This document shows, piece by piece, positions 33,491 to 42,485 of a stretch of 64,000 nucleotides of DNA. A program made the position numbers and the translations under genes. The stretch's first letter is position 1. Every line of letters begins with the position of its first letter. This stretch comes from a bacterium (GTDB taxonomy: Bacteria; Krumholzibacteriota; Krumholzibacteriia; LZORAL124-64-63): NCBI GenBank assembly GCA_024231905.1, contig JAAEQC010000041.1:62001-126000 (forward strand). Direction: 5' to 3'. The notes under the pieces are model-generated. The model was not told the origin of the DNA, made no database searches, and saw only the letters and a list, made by a program, of their open reading frames with translations.

Positions 33491-35826
33491 GGGAGGCCTT
33501 CGACCTGATCCTCGGTGCCGTGGCCGAACCGGCCATGCACGGCCTGCTGCACTTCCTGTGGCAGGGCAGCGCCGTGGCCCTGCTGCTGGTCGGCGTCCTG
33601 GTGCTGGCCCGGCCCCGGCGGGCGGAGACGCGCTATCGATTGGCCTGCGGCGCCCTGGTGTTGATGGTCATCCTGCCGGTGGCCACGGCCCTGGAACACG
33701 GGCTGGACAACCACGCGCGCCTGGTTCTCGGCGACCCCACCGACGGCGGCGAAGCGCCGCACCTGGACACGACCGCCGCGGTGCGCGAACTGGCCCGCGC
33801 CCTGCCCGTCGAAGACACCACCAGCGGCCTGGCCGGCTCGCTCCTGCAGTCGGTGACCGCCCGCGTGGAGCCCGCCGACGCGGCGCCCTGGGTGCTGGGC
33901 ACTTGGCTGGCCGGAGTAGGCATCCTGTCGGTGCTGCACCTGGGCGGCTGGTTCCGCGTCCGCCGGCTCACGCGGCTGGACGTGACTCCCGCCCCGAGCG
34001 AGTGGCAGGACCGCGCCGACCACCTGCGTCGAACCCTGGGTCTGGACCGGGCCGTCCGCGTCCTGAGTTCGACGGCGGTCCAGGTGCCCGCGGCCGTGGG
34101 CTGGTTGCGGCCGGTGATCCTGATCCCGGCCGCCGCCCTGAGCGGCATGCCGGTCCAGCAACTGGAGTGCATCCTGGCCCACGAACTGGCCCACATCCAC
34201 CGGCGCGACTACCTGGTGAACTTGCTCCAGACCTGCGCCGAGACCCTGCTCTTCTACCACCCCGCCGTGTGGTGGGTGTCGCGACTGATCCGCGCTGAGC
34301 GCGAGAACTGCTGCGACGACACGGCTGTCCAGCTGTCCGGGAGCCGGCTGCTCTACGCCCGCGCTCTGGTCGAATTCGAGGAACTGCGCCAGGTCACCCC
34401 CCGACTGGCCGTGGGAGCCGACGGTGGCTCCCTGCTGCGGCGCGTGGAACGTCTGATCGGAGGTCCTGAAATGTCCCTGCATACCCATCGCAACCATCTG
34501 GCCGGCATCGCCGCCGCTCTGCTCGTCGTCCTCGGGGGGTCCATGCTGGCCCTGGCGGCCCAGTCCCAGGTGGACGACGTGGTGGCCCTGGCCACCGGCG
34601 CCACTCTGGCCGACGTCTCAGTCAAGGGACGCTGGTACGCCGAGCGCGACGGCGACGAACTGCGCCTGGAACTCTCCCGCCGCGACCGCGGTGACAAGCG
34701 CCGGGGATCCTGGCAGAACACCATCCGGGTGGACGAGGACGACTTCGACGGCCTGCGCTTCGCCGAAGACGCCGAGTTCCGGCTGGTCCGGCCGGCCGGC
34801 ACGTTCGCCTTCGCGGGCGACTTCGAGGGCGACGAGGGCGACGGCCGTTTCACCTTCGCCGCCGACACGGACTACCTGGCGGAGCTGGATGAGCTGGGCA
34901 CCGACGACCTGAGCGATACGGAAGTCATGGTCCTGGCCTCGCAGAACCTGGAGATCGCCACGGTCCGCGAGCTACGCGACCTGGGCTACGGCCCCTTCGA
35001 CGACGACGAGATCGTCACCATCGCCATCTTCGAGGTCACCCCGAAGTACATCCGCGACATGGAGAAGGCCGGCTTCGAGAACATCCCTCTGGACAAGCTC
35101 GTGGCCATGCGCGTGCACGACGTCAGCCGCGATTACGTGCAGGACATGCACGAGATCGGATTCGTGGCCGTGGACGTCGACGACGCCATCTCCTGGTCGG
35201 TCCATGGCGTGGACGTGGACGACGTGAGGGACCTGCGCGAGGAATTCGGCGAGGACCTGACGGCCGAGGACGTGCTCAGCCTGAAGATCCACGGGGTCGA
35301 CCACCACTACGCTCAGGAGATGCAGCAAGCCGGATTCCACGACCTGCACCACGAACAGCTGTTGTCCATGAAGATCCACGGCGTCCATGGGGACGACGTG
35401 GCGGATCTGCGCGAAGAGTTCGACGAGGACCTGACGGCCGAGGACGTGCTGTCCATGAAGATCCATGGCGTCGACGCCGACCGCGTTCACGCCCTGCACG
35501 AGGCCGGCCACGAGAACCTGGACGCCGACGAAGTCCTCGCCTGGAGCATCCACAACGTCTCGCCCGCATTCATCGAGTCGACCAAGGATCTGGGCTACGA
35601 CCTGGACGGCGAGGAACTGCTGGCCTGGAAGATCCACGGCATCAATCGGAGCTACATCGAGAGTCTGGCCGAACTGGGCTACGCGAACATCGATTCCGAC
35701 GACCTGCTGGCCATGAAGATCCACGGAGTCACGCCCAAGTGGATCCGTCACCTGCGCGACCGCGGCATCGACGACCTGACCGCCGAGGAACTGGTACGGT
35801 TGAAGATCAGCGGCGTGGATCTGTAG
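33487..35826 (+). CDS. BlaR1-like M56 metallopeptidase with C-terminal 29-residue repeats
   Basis: 779 residues, GTG start. N-terminal membrane helices (WQGSAVALLLVGVLVLARP) are followed by the zinc site ILAHELAHIHRRDYLVN near residue 232 and ENCCDD, the M56 signature. A further helix lies near residue 340-360 (GIAAALLVVLGGSMLALA). From about residue 475 to the end about ten repeats of 29 residues have the consensus (S/D)xxDLLxMKIHGVxxxYVxxLxxxGxxDL. The repeats replace the penicillin-binding sensor of true BlaR1, so the signal is probably not a beta-lactam. Confidence 0.88.
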   Translation: MREAFDLILGAVAEPAMHGLLHFLWQGSAVALLLVGVLVLARPRRAETRYRLACGALVLMVILPVATALEHGLDNHARLVLGDPTDGGEAPHLDTTAAVRELARALPVEDTTSGLAGSLLQSVTARVEPADAAPWVLGTWLAGVGILSVLHLGGWFRVRRLTRLDVTPAPSEWQDRADHLRRTLGLDRAVRVLSSTAVQVPAAVGWLRPVILIPAAALSGMPVQQLECILAHELAHIHRRDYLVNLLQTCAETLLFYHPAVWWVSRLIRAERENCCDDTAVQLSGSRLLYARALVEFEELRQVTPRLAVGADGGSLLRRVERLIGGPEMSLHTHRNHLAGIAAALLVVLGGSMLALAAQSQVDDVVALATGATLADVSVKGRWYAERDGDELRLELSRRDRGDKRRGSWQNTIRVDEDDFDGLRFAEDAEFRLVRPAGTFAFAGDFEGDEGDGRFTFAADTDYLAELDELGTDDLSDTEVMVLASQNLEIATVRELRDLGYGPFDDDEIVTIAIFEVTPKYIRDMEKAGFENIPLDKLVAMRVHDVSRDYVQDMHEIGFVAVDVDDAISWSVHGVDVDDVRDLREEFGEDLTAEDVLSLKIHGVDHHYAQEMQQAGFHDLHHEQLLSMKIHGVHGDDVADLREEFDEDLTAEDVLSMKIHGVDADRVHALHEAGHENLDADEVLAWSIHNVSPAFIESTKDLGYDLDGEELLAWKIHGINRSYIESLAELGYANIDSDDLLAMKIHGVTPKWIRHLRDRGIDDLTAEELVRLKISGVDL

Positions 35827-35849
35827 CGACGGTATTCGCGACGAAAAGG

Positions 35850-35879
35850 GAGCCCTCCGGTCGCACGGCCGGGGGGCTC
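35850..35879. terminator. shared hairpin between convergent genes
   Basis: Arms GAGCCCTCCGG/CCGGGGGGCTC with an 8-nt loop and one G-T pair. It overlaps the stop codon of the leftward gene. An AAAA run just before the left arm supplies a T-run for the minus strand. Confidence 0.65.
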
Positions 35880-36531
35880 AGGCGTAGGCGTCCAGCGACA
35901 CGCCCCGGTACTCGGCGGTCTTGGCGAGGCTCTTGATGATGGCGCTGTGGCGGATCTCGAGCTGACCCAGCAGCCCCTCCTTCCCGGCTATGCCGAAGAT
36001 GAGCTGCTCGGCGTCGCGGTAGCGGTGTCGGATGGCCCGGGAGAGCTTCTTCTCCAGCCCCCGGTTGTCGGGCAAGGGCTTGCCGATGCGTTCCTCGTCG
36101 TCCTCCAGATCCGGATCCAGATCCAGTCCCAGCGTCTTGGCGAGGTTGCCCAGATCGGCTTGGTCGGCCTGGGCCAAGGAGGTCAGCAGGCCGTTGCGGG
36201 CGCCGGTCAGGTACTTGGCCGGCTCTCCCCCACCCGGTACGTGGTAGGTGACGATCTCGTTGATGACGGTGAAAGCGTCGCGCATAGCGCCGGCCAGGTC
36301 CCGCGAACGAGGGGCGCTCATACGCGATTCACTGCGCCATTCATCGCGCAGGGTATCCAGAGCGCGCCGCAGCTTACCCAGTCCCTTGGCCAGGAACTCC
36401 AACTGTTCCACCTCGAGCCGCTCCTGTGCCAATTTCTGCTGGGGGGTCAGTGGCACCTTTGGAGCAGTCGTCTCCGATTCCCCGAAGTACTTCGAGTAGA
36501 TGGATGAAGAGGAGACGGCTTCGACGGACAT
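35878..36531 (-). CDS. conserved-looking cytoplasmic hypothetical protein
   Basis: 217 residues from ATG at 36531. No signal peptide or membrane helix. Helical and charged, with a Gln/Glu-rich segment (LTPQQKLAQERLEVEQLEFL) and a central LDLDPDLEDDEERIGKPLP. Not recognised. It shares a promoter region with the divergent second BlaI gene, so it could be subject to the same repressor. Confidence 0.55.
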   Translation of the reverse strand: MSVEAVSSSSIYSKYFGESETTAPKVPLTPQQKLAQERLEVEQLEFLAKGLGKLRRALDTLRDEWRSESRMSAPRSRDLAGAMRDAFTVINEIVTYHVPGGGEPAKYLTGARNGLLTSLAQADQADLGNLAKTLGLDLDPDLEDDEERIGKPLPDNRGLEKKLSRAIRHRYRDAEQLIFGIAGKEGLLGQLEIRHSAIIKSLAKTAEYRGVSLDAYA

Positions 36532-36642
36532 GGTCGCTCTCCGGGCGTGCCGAGGTGAGATGGACACCTTCTCTCGCTGTTATCGACCGGTTGGTTGGTA
36601 AGCTTGAGCAGGCCCGGTGTACCTGGCCCGATTTCCGAACTG

Positions 36643-36656
36643 GTTGGGATGCCAAC
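36643..36656. repeat. 14-bp dyad GTTGGGATGCCAAC, copy 2
   Basis: Identical to 2011-2024. Lies in the divergent region before the second BlaI-type gene, 36 bp left of the first TCGGAA dyad. Confidence 0.3.
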
Positions 36657-36691
36657 GATCTCGACGAACGACGAGGCTCACGTCACCTATC

Positions 36692-36749
36692 TCGGAAAAA
36701 TTTCTGAAACAACCTCCCCCGGATGCCGTAGAGTCGGAAGGAATTCCGA
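36692..36749. promoter_or_regulatory. operator-like dyads of the second BlaI/M56 pair
   Basis: TCGGAA-AAAT-TTCTGA (36692-36707, one mismatch) and TCGGAA-GGAA-TTCCGA (36734-36749, perfect) have the same 16-bp design. Their centres are 42 bp apart, about four helical turns. Probable binding sites for the BlaI-type repressor encoded at 36791. The sequence differs from the dyads of pair 1, so the two repressors likely have separate targets. Confidence 0.6.
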
Positions 36750-36790
36750 GACAACACCAGCGCCCAGCCGCCCTTGAAGAAGGTAACTTG

Positions 36791-37180
36791 ATGACCGACA
36801 AGATGTTGAGCCAACTCAGCCGACGCGAGCGCCAGATCATGGAAGTCGTCTACATGCTGGGCCGAGCCTCGGCAGCGGACATCCTGACCCATATGCCCGA
36901 GGACGTGAGCGACGCTTCCCTGCGCAAACTCGTGCGGGTCCTCGAGACCAAGGGGCACCTGGAGCACGTGCGGCGGGGTCGCGAGCACATATACCTGCCG
37001 ACGATCCCCCGCCGGCGGATCCAGCGCCAGGCGGCGGACGACCTGCTGCGGACTCTGTTCCAGGGATCCCTGAGCGCGGCCGTCTCGGCCCTCCTCGACG
37101 CCAAAGCAGGCGAGCTGGACGACGAAGAGGCCGCACGGTTGCGCCGCCTCATCGACGAGGCCGAGGCGGAGGGGAGATAG
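36791..37180 (+). CDS. BlaI/MecI-type transcriptional repressor (pair 2)
   Basis: 129 residues from ATG at 36791. Winged helix: LSRRERQIMEVVYMLGRASA, then VSDASLRKLVRVLETKGHLE and VRRGREHIYLPTIPR. This family member has SDASLRKLVRVL where pair 1 has YTTVLKTLQIM, consistent with different operator sequences. The C-terminal dimer helix ends LRRLIDEAEAE. The M56 gene starts 2 bp after the stop. Confidence 0.88.
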   Translation: MTDKMLSQLSRRERQIMEVVYMLGRASAADILTHMPEDVSDASLRKLVRVLETKGHLEHVRRGREHIYLPTIPRRRIQRQAADDLLRTLFQGSLSAAVSALLDAKAGELDDEEAARLRRLIDEAEAEGR

Positions 37181-37182
37181 AC

Positions 37183-38676
37183 ATGGAGTTCGTACGGGAG
37201 ATCCTTTTCGTATCCGTGGCCACGGCGGCCATGTCGGGCACCGCCCTCGGTGCCGCTTGGGGATTGCGGCGCCAGTCGGCGGCGCTGCGGAGCCGGATCC
37301 TAACCGCGGCTTTCGTGGTAGGCCTCCTTCTGCCCGTCCTGTTGCCCATGCTGCCCGCGCCCCGTGTGGTCACCACCGGGTCGCCGCCGGCCACGGCCCC
37401 CGGACCAGCCGCTGCAACTGCAATCCAACCCGCCCCCGGTGATGCCGGCCGCACAACCTCTCCCGGCCTCGATCCTGCCACCCTGCTGGCCCTGGCGGCC
37501 GGCGTGTGGATCCTCGGCTGCGGCATGAGCGCAGCCCGGCTCGCCTTCGCCCACCGGCGGGCCCACCGACTCGCCGGCGGAGCCAACCCGCTGACCTCCG
37601 GTCCGGTGGCCCAGCTCTACGGGACCATCCTGACCGACCAAGGCCTGCCGCCAACGATCGGGCTCGCCGTGTCCGACCGGACCACGACGCCGCTCACCGT
37701 GGGCTGGCGGCATCCCCTGGTGGTGCTGCCCCGGGCCGCGGTCCGGTGGCCCCTCGCCGAGTTGGCTGCCGTGCTGCGCCACGAACTGGCCCACGTCCAG
37801 CGCAGGGACAACGCCGTGGCCCTGGCCGCGGGTGTCCTGGCCTGCCTGCACTGGTTCGACCCACTGGTGTGGTGGGCGCTCCGCAGCTGGCGTCGCCAAT
37901 CCGAACTCGCCTGCGACGACGCGGTCGTTCGCTGGGGCGTGCGTCCTTCGGCCTACGCCCGGGTGCTCCTGGACCGGGCCCGGCCCGACACGACGGTGCC
38001 GGCCCTGGCCGTAGCCCCCTTCGCCGCCCACGTGCGCGGACGGCTGAACGGCTTGCTGGACGCCCGGACTGATCGCTCGGCCTCCCGCAGGCGCGCCGGC
38101 TTCCTGGCTGCGGCCGTCCTGCTGGCTCTGGTCCTGCCCCTGACGGCCCTGCGTCCGGCGGTCTTCGCCAATCCCGCTGTCCTCGTCGATCCTCTGGCGC
38201 TCGAGCCCCCGGTAGCGCCGGCCCGACCCGGATCCGGCTCCTCGTCGACGCCCGGCTGGTGGCGCGAGCTGACCGCGGAGATGGACGAATTGCGTGCCGT
38301 CAACCGCTGGCGGCGGGACCCGACCCGAGGCACGCCCCTGCCCGAGGGCATCCTGGCCGGCGACGGCTGGACCCTGGAGGCCCACCACGCGGTGGTCCTG
38401 CCGGGCACCAAGTTCGGCTGCATCTTCACCAGCGACGACGGCTATGTCCGCGTGAGCTACGCCGACGGCGAACGCTTCGGCCTGTCCGCCTTCACCCACC
38501 CTCCCCTGGACAAGTTCGAGCGCACCCTGGACGGGCTGCTCAAGCCCCTGGATCTGGACACCGGCGGCGATCCCCGCGCCTACCACATCGAGGGCTGGCG
38601 CAACGATCGCTTCGTCCAACGTTTTCGCGGCGTCCTGAATGACGCCGTCGTCACCACGAGATCGGAGTCCCCATGA
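37183..38676 (+). CDS. M56-family membrane metallopeptidase (pair 2)
   Basis: 497 residues. N-terminal helices, then zinc site LRHELAHVQRRDNAVALAAG near residue 200 and SELACDDAVVRW, the M56 pattern. A helix near 305-325 (GFLAAAVLLALVLPLTALRP) is followed by an external domain of about 150 residues rich in Trp, Gly and Asp (LEAHHAVVLPGTKFGCIFTS). No tandem repeats and no penicillin-binding domain, so its sensor part differs from that of pair 1. Overlaps the propeller gene by ATGA. Confidence 0.85.
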   Translation: MEFVREILFVSVATAAMSGTALGAAWGLRRQSAALRSRILTAAFVVGLLLPVLLPMLPAPRVVTTGSPPATAPGPAAATAIQPAPGDAGRTTSPGLDPATLLALAAGVWILGCGMSAARLAFAHRRAHRLAGGANPLTSGPVAQLYGTILTDQGLPPTIGLAVSDRTTTPLTVGWRHPLVVLPRAAVRWPLAELAAVLRHELAHVQRRDNAVALAAGVLACLHWFDPLVWWALRSWRRQSELACDDAVVRWGVRPSAYARVLLDRARPDTTVPALAVAPFAAHVRGRLNGLLDARTDRSASRRRAGFLAAAVLLALVLPLTALRPAVFANPAVLVDPLALEPPVAPARPGSGSSSTPGWWRELTAEMDELRAVNRWRRDPTRGTPLPEGILAGDGWTLEAHHAVVLPGTKFGCIFTSDDGYVRVSYADGERFGLSAFTHPPLDKFERTLDGLLKPLDLDTGGDPRAYHIEGWRNDRFVQRFRGVLNDAVVTTRSESP

Positions 38677-39905
38677 AGAAGCTGATCCTGCTCGTCACGC
38701 TGCTCGTCGCCACCGGCACGGCCGTGGCCGGCGAGGAACTCGCCACCGACGGCCCGATCACGGTGAGGAACCCGGCCGAGCCGCCCGAAGGCATCGTGAC
38801 GGTGGAGTTGGAGGAGATCTGGCGCCTGGGCGGCGACGAGGGTGAAGTGTTGCTGGGTCTGCCCACGGGCCTGGGAACCGACGACGCTGGCAACGTCTAC
38901 GTGCTCGACGCCCAGCTCAACCAGGTCCACGTGGTCGCACCGGACGGCACCCTGCTGGCCACGCGCCTGCGCGAAGGCGACGGTCCCGGCGAAATGCGCA
39001 ATCCGAGCGACCTGATCGTCTGGCCCGACGGCGCCCTCGGCATCGTCCAGGAATTCCCGGGCTACGTGATCCGCGTGGACGCCGCCGGCAACCCTCTGCC
39101 GACCCTGCACCCGGGCGGCCCCACCGAGGAAGGCGGCTGGGGCGTACTCATGTCCGGCAATCCCCGGGGCGAGGACGGACTCGTGGTGTGCGGACAGATG
39201 AACCAGGAGAACGAGCAGGGCGAACGGGAGCGGCGGCGCTACCTGGCCGCCTTCCTGGCCGATGGTACGGTGGAGACGGTCATGTTCGAGGAAACGTCGC
39301 CCCCCAGCGACCGCACGCGTATGCCCCGCGAGCGCGATATTCTCCTGCCGTACATGATGTCCTGGGACACGGGCCGCGACGGCACCATGGCCATGGCCGT
39401 CAGCTGGGACCGCTACCTGCTCTTCGTCTTCGGCCCCGACGGCAAACTCGAGCGCACGATCGAGAAGGACCACGAACCGTGGCGACGGCGCGACACCGAC
39501 CGGGATTTCATGAAGCGCCTCTTCGGCGTCCCCGAAGGCGAGCCGGCGCCCATCGAACTGGACGACACCGAACCGGTGATCTCCATCACCCTGGCGGGCG
39601 TGCAGGTGGTGGACGACGAGATCTGGGTTCTGCCCAGCCGCAACGTGCGCGACCTGCCTGACGGTGTGCTCCAGCGCTTCGACGTCTTCGACCGCCAGGG
39701 ACACCTCCGTCGCCAGGTGGACATCCGCTGCCAGGGCGATTCCCTCAACGACCGCATCGCCGTACTCCCCGGCGGCCGTTTCATCCGCCAGCGGCGCTTC
39801 GTGGACTGCCTGGTGACGAGCCTCGGCCCCGGGTCGTTGCCGTCAGACGAACGGGGCGGCGAGGAGTCAACCCCCGCTGTGATCTGCTACCGCGCCAAGA
39901 AATAG
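38673..39905 (+). CDS. secreted 6-bladed beta-propeller protein (in M56 operon)
   Basis: 410 residues. Signal peptide LVTLLVATGTAVAGEE. Propeller blades such as GTDDAGNVYVLDAQLNQVHV, REGDGPGEMRNPSDL and GTMAMAVSWDRYLLFVFGPD match the 6-bladed family and the paralogue at 4911-6113. The ATGA overlap (38673-38676) with the M56 peptidase gene makes co-translation likely, so it may supply or bind the signal sensed by that peptidase. That link is inferred from coupling only. Confidence 0.78.
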   Translation: MKKLILLVTLLVATGTAVAGEELATDGPITVRNPAEPPEGIVTVELEEIWRLGGDEGEVLLGLPTGLGTDDAGNVYVLDAQLNQVHVVAPDGTLLATRLREGDGPGEMRNPSDLIVWPDGALGIVQEFPGYVIRVDAAGNPLPTLHPGGPTEEGGWGVLMSGNPRGEDGLVVCGQMNQENEQGERERRRYLAAFLADGTVETVMFEETSPPSDRTRMPRERDILLPYMMSWDTGRDGTMAMAVSWDRYLLFVFGPDGKLERTIEKDHEPWRRRDTDRDFMKRLFGVPEGEPAPIELDDTEPVISITLAGVQVVDDEIWVLPSRNVRDLPDGVLQRFDVFDRQGHLRRQVDIRCQGDSLNDRIAVLPGGRFIRQRRFVDCLVTSLGPGSLPSDERGGEESTPAVICYRAKK

Positions 39906-39962
39906 GATGTGCTAGACTCGCTTGCGCCAACGGGATCCGTCCCCCCGCCCAAGGAGAGCTCC

Positions 39963-41417
39963 ATGCGCGTCCTGTCCGTCCTCGTCTTCGTTCTGGTGGC
40001 CACGGCCGCCGCGGCCGCCGACTTCGACGACCTCTTCGTCGACGCCACCCTGCGCATCGACTACTTCCACACGGGCGACGCGACCCACGAGTACGTGTCC
40101 GTGGACCAGTTGTGGCGGCAAGGCATCTACGCGGGCAGCCGCACGCGCCTGTTGGACGACCTGGACCTCGGCCGCTATTACGCCAAGCTGTACGACGCCG
40201 GCAGCGGCGAACTGCTCTGGTCCCGGGGCTTCGACTCCTACTTCGGCGAGTGGCAGACCACCACCCCGGCGGCCAACGGCGTGCTACGCACCTACCACGA
40301 ATCGGCCCTGGCGCCCTACCCGAAAGTCCCGGTGGAGTTCGCCCTGGAAGCGCGGGACGCCCACGGCGTGCTGCAGGAAGTCTTCCGCACGGCAATCGAT
40401 CCGGACGACCCCATGATCCGCCGCGACCCGCCGCCGGCAGGCATCGTCGTCGTGGAGGCGGCCAAGGGCGGCGACCCTCACGGCTGCGTGGACGTGGCTA
40501 TCCTCGGCGAGGGCTACACCGCCGACCAGGTGGACGAGTTCGAGCAGGATGTCCGTCACTTCGCCCAGGTCATGCTCGACCACGAGCCCTACAAGTCCCA
40601 TGTGGAGCACTTCAACATCTACGGCGTACTGCTGCCGTCCCAGGACGAAGGCTGCGACGAGCCCAGCCGCGGCATCCACAAGCGCACGTCCCTGGGCTGC
40701 ACCTTCGATTCCCTGGGCAGCGAGCGCTACATGCTCACCGAGGACAACCGTGCCCTACGGGACGTGGCCCAGGTCGTGCCCTACGACGCTCTCTACGTGC
40801 TGGTGAACCACGAACGCTACGGCGGCGGCGGCATCTACAACTCGTTCAACACCTTCACCAGCGACAACCAGTGGAGCGACTACGTTTTCCTCCACGAGTT
40901 CGGCCACCACTTCGCCGGCCTGGCGGACGAGTACTATTCCTCGTCCACCGCCTACAACGACTTCTACCCTCGGGGTGTCGAACCCGGCGAACGGAACATC
41001 ACCCGCATGCTCGACGGTCGACCGAAATGGGCGGATATCGTGAACGACGGCGTGGCCATCCCCACGCCGTGGACCAAGTCCGAGTACGACGCCATGGACG
41101 GGGCCTACCAGCAGAAACGCGCGGCCATCAACGAACGCATCGCCGCACTGATGCGCAGCGGCGCGGCCGAGGACGAGATCGCCGCGGCCAAAGCCGAAGG
41201 CGAGGAATTGTCCTTGGCCAACCAGCAGAAAATCGACGCCTGGTTCGCCGACAACGACGCCCGCGGCCAGGTGGGCGCCTTCGAGGGGGCGGGCTACGCC
41301 ACCGAGGGCATATTCCGCTCGCAGCTGGACTGCATCATGTTCACCAAGGGCGTGAAGCCGTTCTGCGCGGCGTGCCGGCGGGGGATCGTCGAGGTGATCG
41401 GGAGATACCTGGAGTAG
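39963..41417 (+). CDS. M64-family (IgA peptidase-like) secreted metallopeptidase
   Basis: 484 residues from ATG at 39963 (AGGAGAG upstream). Signal peptide SVLVFVLVATAAAAADF. Zinc site VFLHEFGHHFAGLADEYY near residues 308-325, the M64 signature HExGHxxxxLxDE, preceded by the family region VDVAILGEGYTADQVDEFEQ. C-terminal charged helices, then LDCIMFTK and FCAACRRGI. Secreted endopeptidase; substrate unknown (the family was named for IgA cleavage). Follows the propeller gene by 57 bp and may share its operon. Confidence 0.9.
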   Translation: MRVLSVLVFVLVATAAAAADFDDLFVDATLRIDYFHTGDATHEYVSVDQLWRQGIYAGSRTRLLDDLDLGRYYAKLYDAGSGELLWSRGFDSYFGEWQTTTPAANGVLRTYHESALAPYPKVPVEFALEARDAHGVLQEVFRTAIDPDDPMIRRDPPPAGIVVVEAAKGGDPHGCVDVAILGEGYTADQVDEFEQDVRHFAQVMLDHEPYKSHVEHFNIYGVLLPSQDEGCDEPSRGIHKRTSLGCTFDSLGSERYMLTEDNRALRDVAQVVPYDALYVLVNHERYGGGGIYNSFNTFTSDNQWSDYVFLHEFGHHFAGLADEYYSSSTAYNDFYPRGVEPGERNITRMLDGRPKWADIVNDGVAIPTPWTKSEYDAMDGAYQQKRAAINERIAALMRSGAAEDEIAAAKAEGEELSLANQQKIDAWFADNDARGQVGAFEGAGYATEGIFRSQLDCIMFTKGVKPFCAACRRGIVEVIGRYLE

Positions 41418-41535
41418 GCCGGACGTAGTCGGGCTCGGCCTCCATGGCGCCATCACGCCTCCGTTGCGCCCTCACACCCTTGTTGTACTTTATGCCACCA
41501 TCATCGACGCGGTCGAAGGGGGCTGACCTTCCGCG

Positions 41536-42351
41536 CTAGTTGAACGGGTTCGGATAGGCGCGCAGGGCCCAGCCCGACTCCGGCGGCTCACCGCGCTTCA
41601 TGGGCGCCGTAGCGCGGCCGCCCACCGCTTCTTCCACCTTCGCAACCGGATTCCACACGAGCACCAGATGATCCCCGTTGTGCCTGATCTTGGCTTTGGC
41701 GCGCATCAGGTTGTCGTCGGCGGGGTCCCGCAGCAGGACGACCATGTCCTCGTCCAGTTCGATCATCCCCATGCTCTCACCGGTTTCGTCGTAGGCCGGA
41801 ATGGCCGGCCGGTCGTAGAGATGGGGAAAGAGGCGCATGTCATCCAGGAGGATCCGTCCCCGGGCGTTGGTCGTGCCCACGGACTGGTCCTCGCGGAAGG
41901 AGCCCATGGCCATCCAGACGTCCACCGTGGACGTGTGCGCGACTTCGCCCGTGTCGCGATCGAAGCCCTCCAGCTTCATGGTATAGCGTCCCGATAACTG
42001 GTGGATGTCCTCTTCGTTGCGACCGTACCACCCGATCCAGTGGTCGCCGGCGAAGTGCTCCTCGTCGGTCAACACCTGGACCAGTTCGCCTTCGATGTCC
42101 TCGACGGTGAGCCGTGTCCGCGCGGCCAGGGGTTGGACCCAGGCCACATGGGTCACCGCCTTCACCGGACCCGCGTCCTGCAGGAAGGGGCTGTCGTTCC
42201 ACAGGGTAAGCTCGAGGCCGGGGACCGGTTCGCCGGCGTTGTCCACCACTTCGATGGTGACGGCAAAGCGCCCCGACGGGGATCCGTCATCGTCGCCGCA
42301 GGCGGGCGTCAGCAGCAGCACCGCCAGGACGAACGGGAACATGCGAGGCAT
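41536..42351 (-). CDS. lipoprotein ending within a PNPFN sorting motif (truncated C-terminus)
   Basis: 271 residues from ATG at 42351; lipobox TPAC (Cys18). Beta-rich body with FAVTIEVVDNAGEPVPGLEL near the start. The final residues ALRAYPNPFN are the opening of the C-terminal sorting/FlgD-like domain, seen complete in the metallophosphoesterase at 6803-8515 (PNPFNPRT...). A TAG stop cuts it at that point and no continuation of the domain is visible downstream in any frame I read. Probably a decayed or prematurely ended gene. Confidence 0.65.
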   Translation of the reverse strand: MPRMFPFVLAVLLLTPACGDDDGSPSGRFAVTIEVVDNAGEPVPGLELTLWNDSPFLQDAGPVKAVTHVAWVQPLAARTRLTVEDIEGELVQVLTDEEHFAGDHWIGWYGRNEEDIHQLSGRYTMKLEGFDRDTGEVAHTSTVDVWMAMGSFREDQSVGTTNARGRILLDDMRLFPHLYDRPAIPAYDETGESMGMIELDEDMVVLLRDPADDNLMRAKAKIRHNGDHLVLVWNPVAKVEEAVGGRATAPMKRGEPPESGWALRAYPNPFN

Positions 42352-42485
42352 GAGAACTCCCTCGGGGTAATGAATCTTGCCACGCAAAACAGTCTAACAC
42401 AGGCAGCGATCGTCATCGCCGGAATGGCGCTCGCGGTCTATCATGGGTGGGAAACAACCGGTGAAAGGACCCGCCGCGAGGACTC

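Noticed and set aside
31768-42485. Search for hypC between hypF and hypD
   Set aside because: No short frame beginning with the HypC motif MCL(A/G)(I/V)P was found on either strand.
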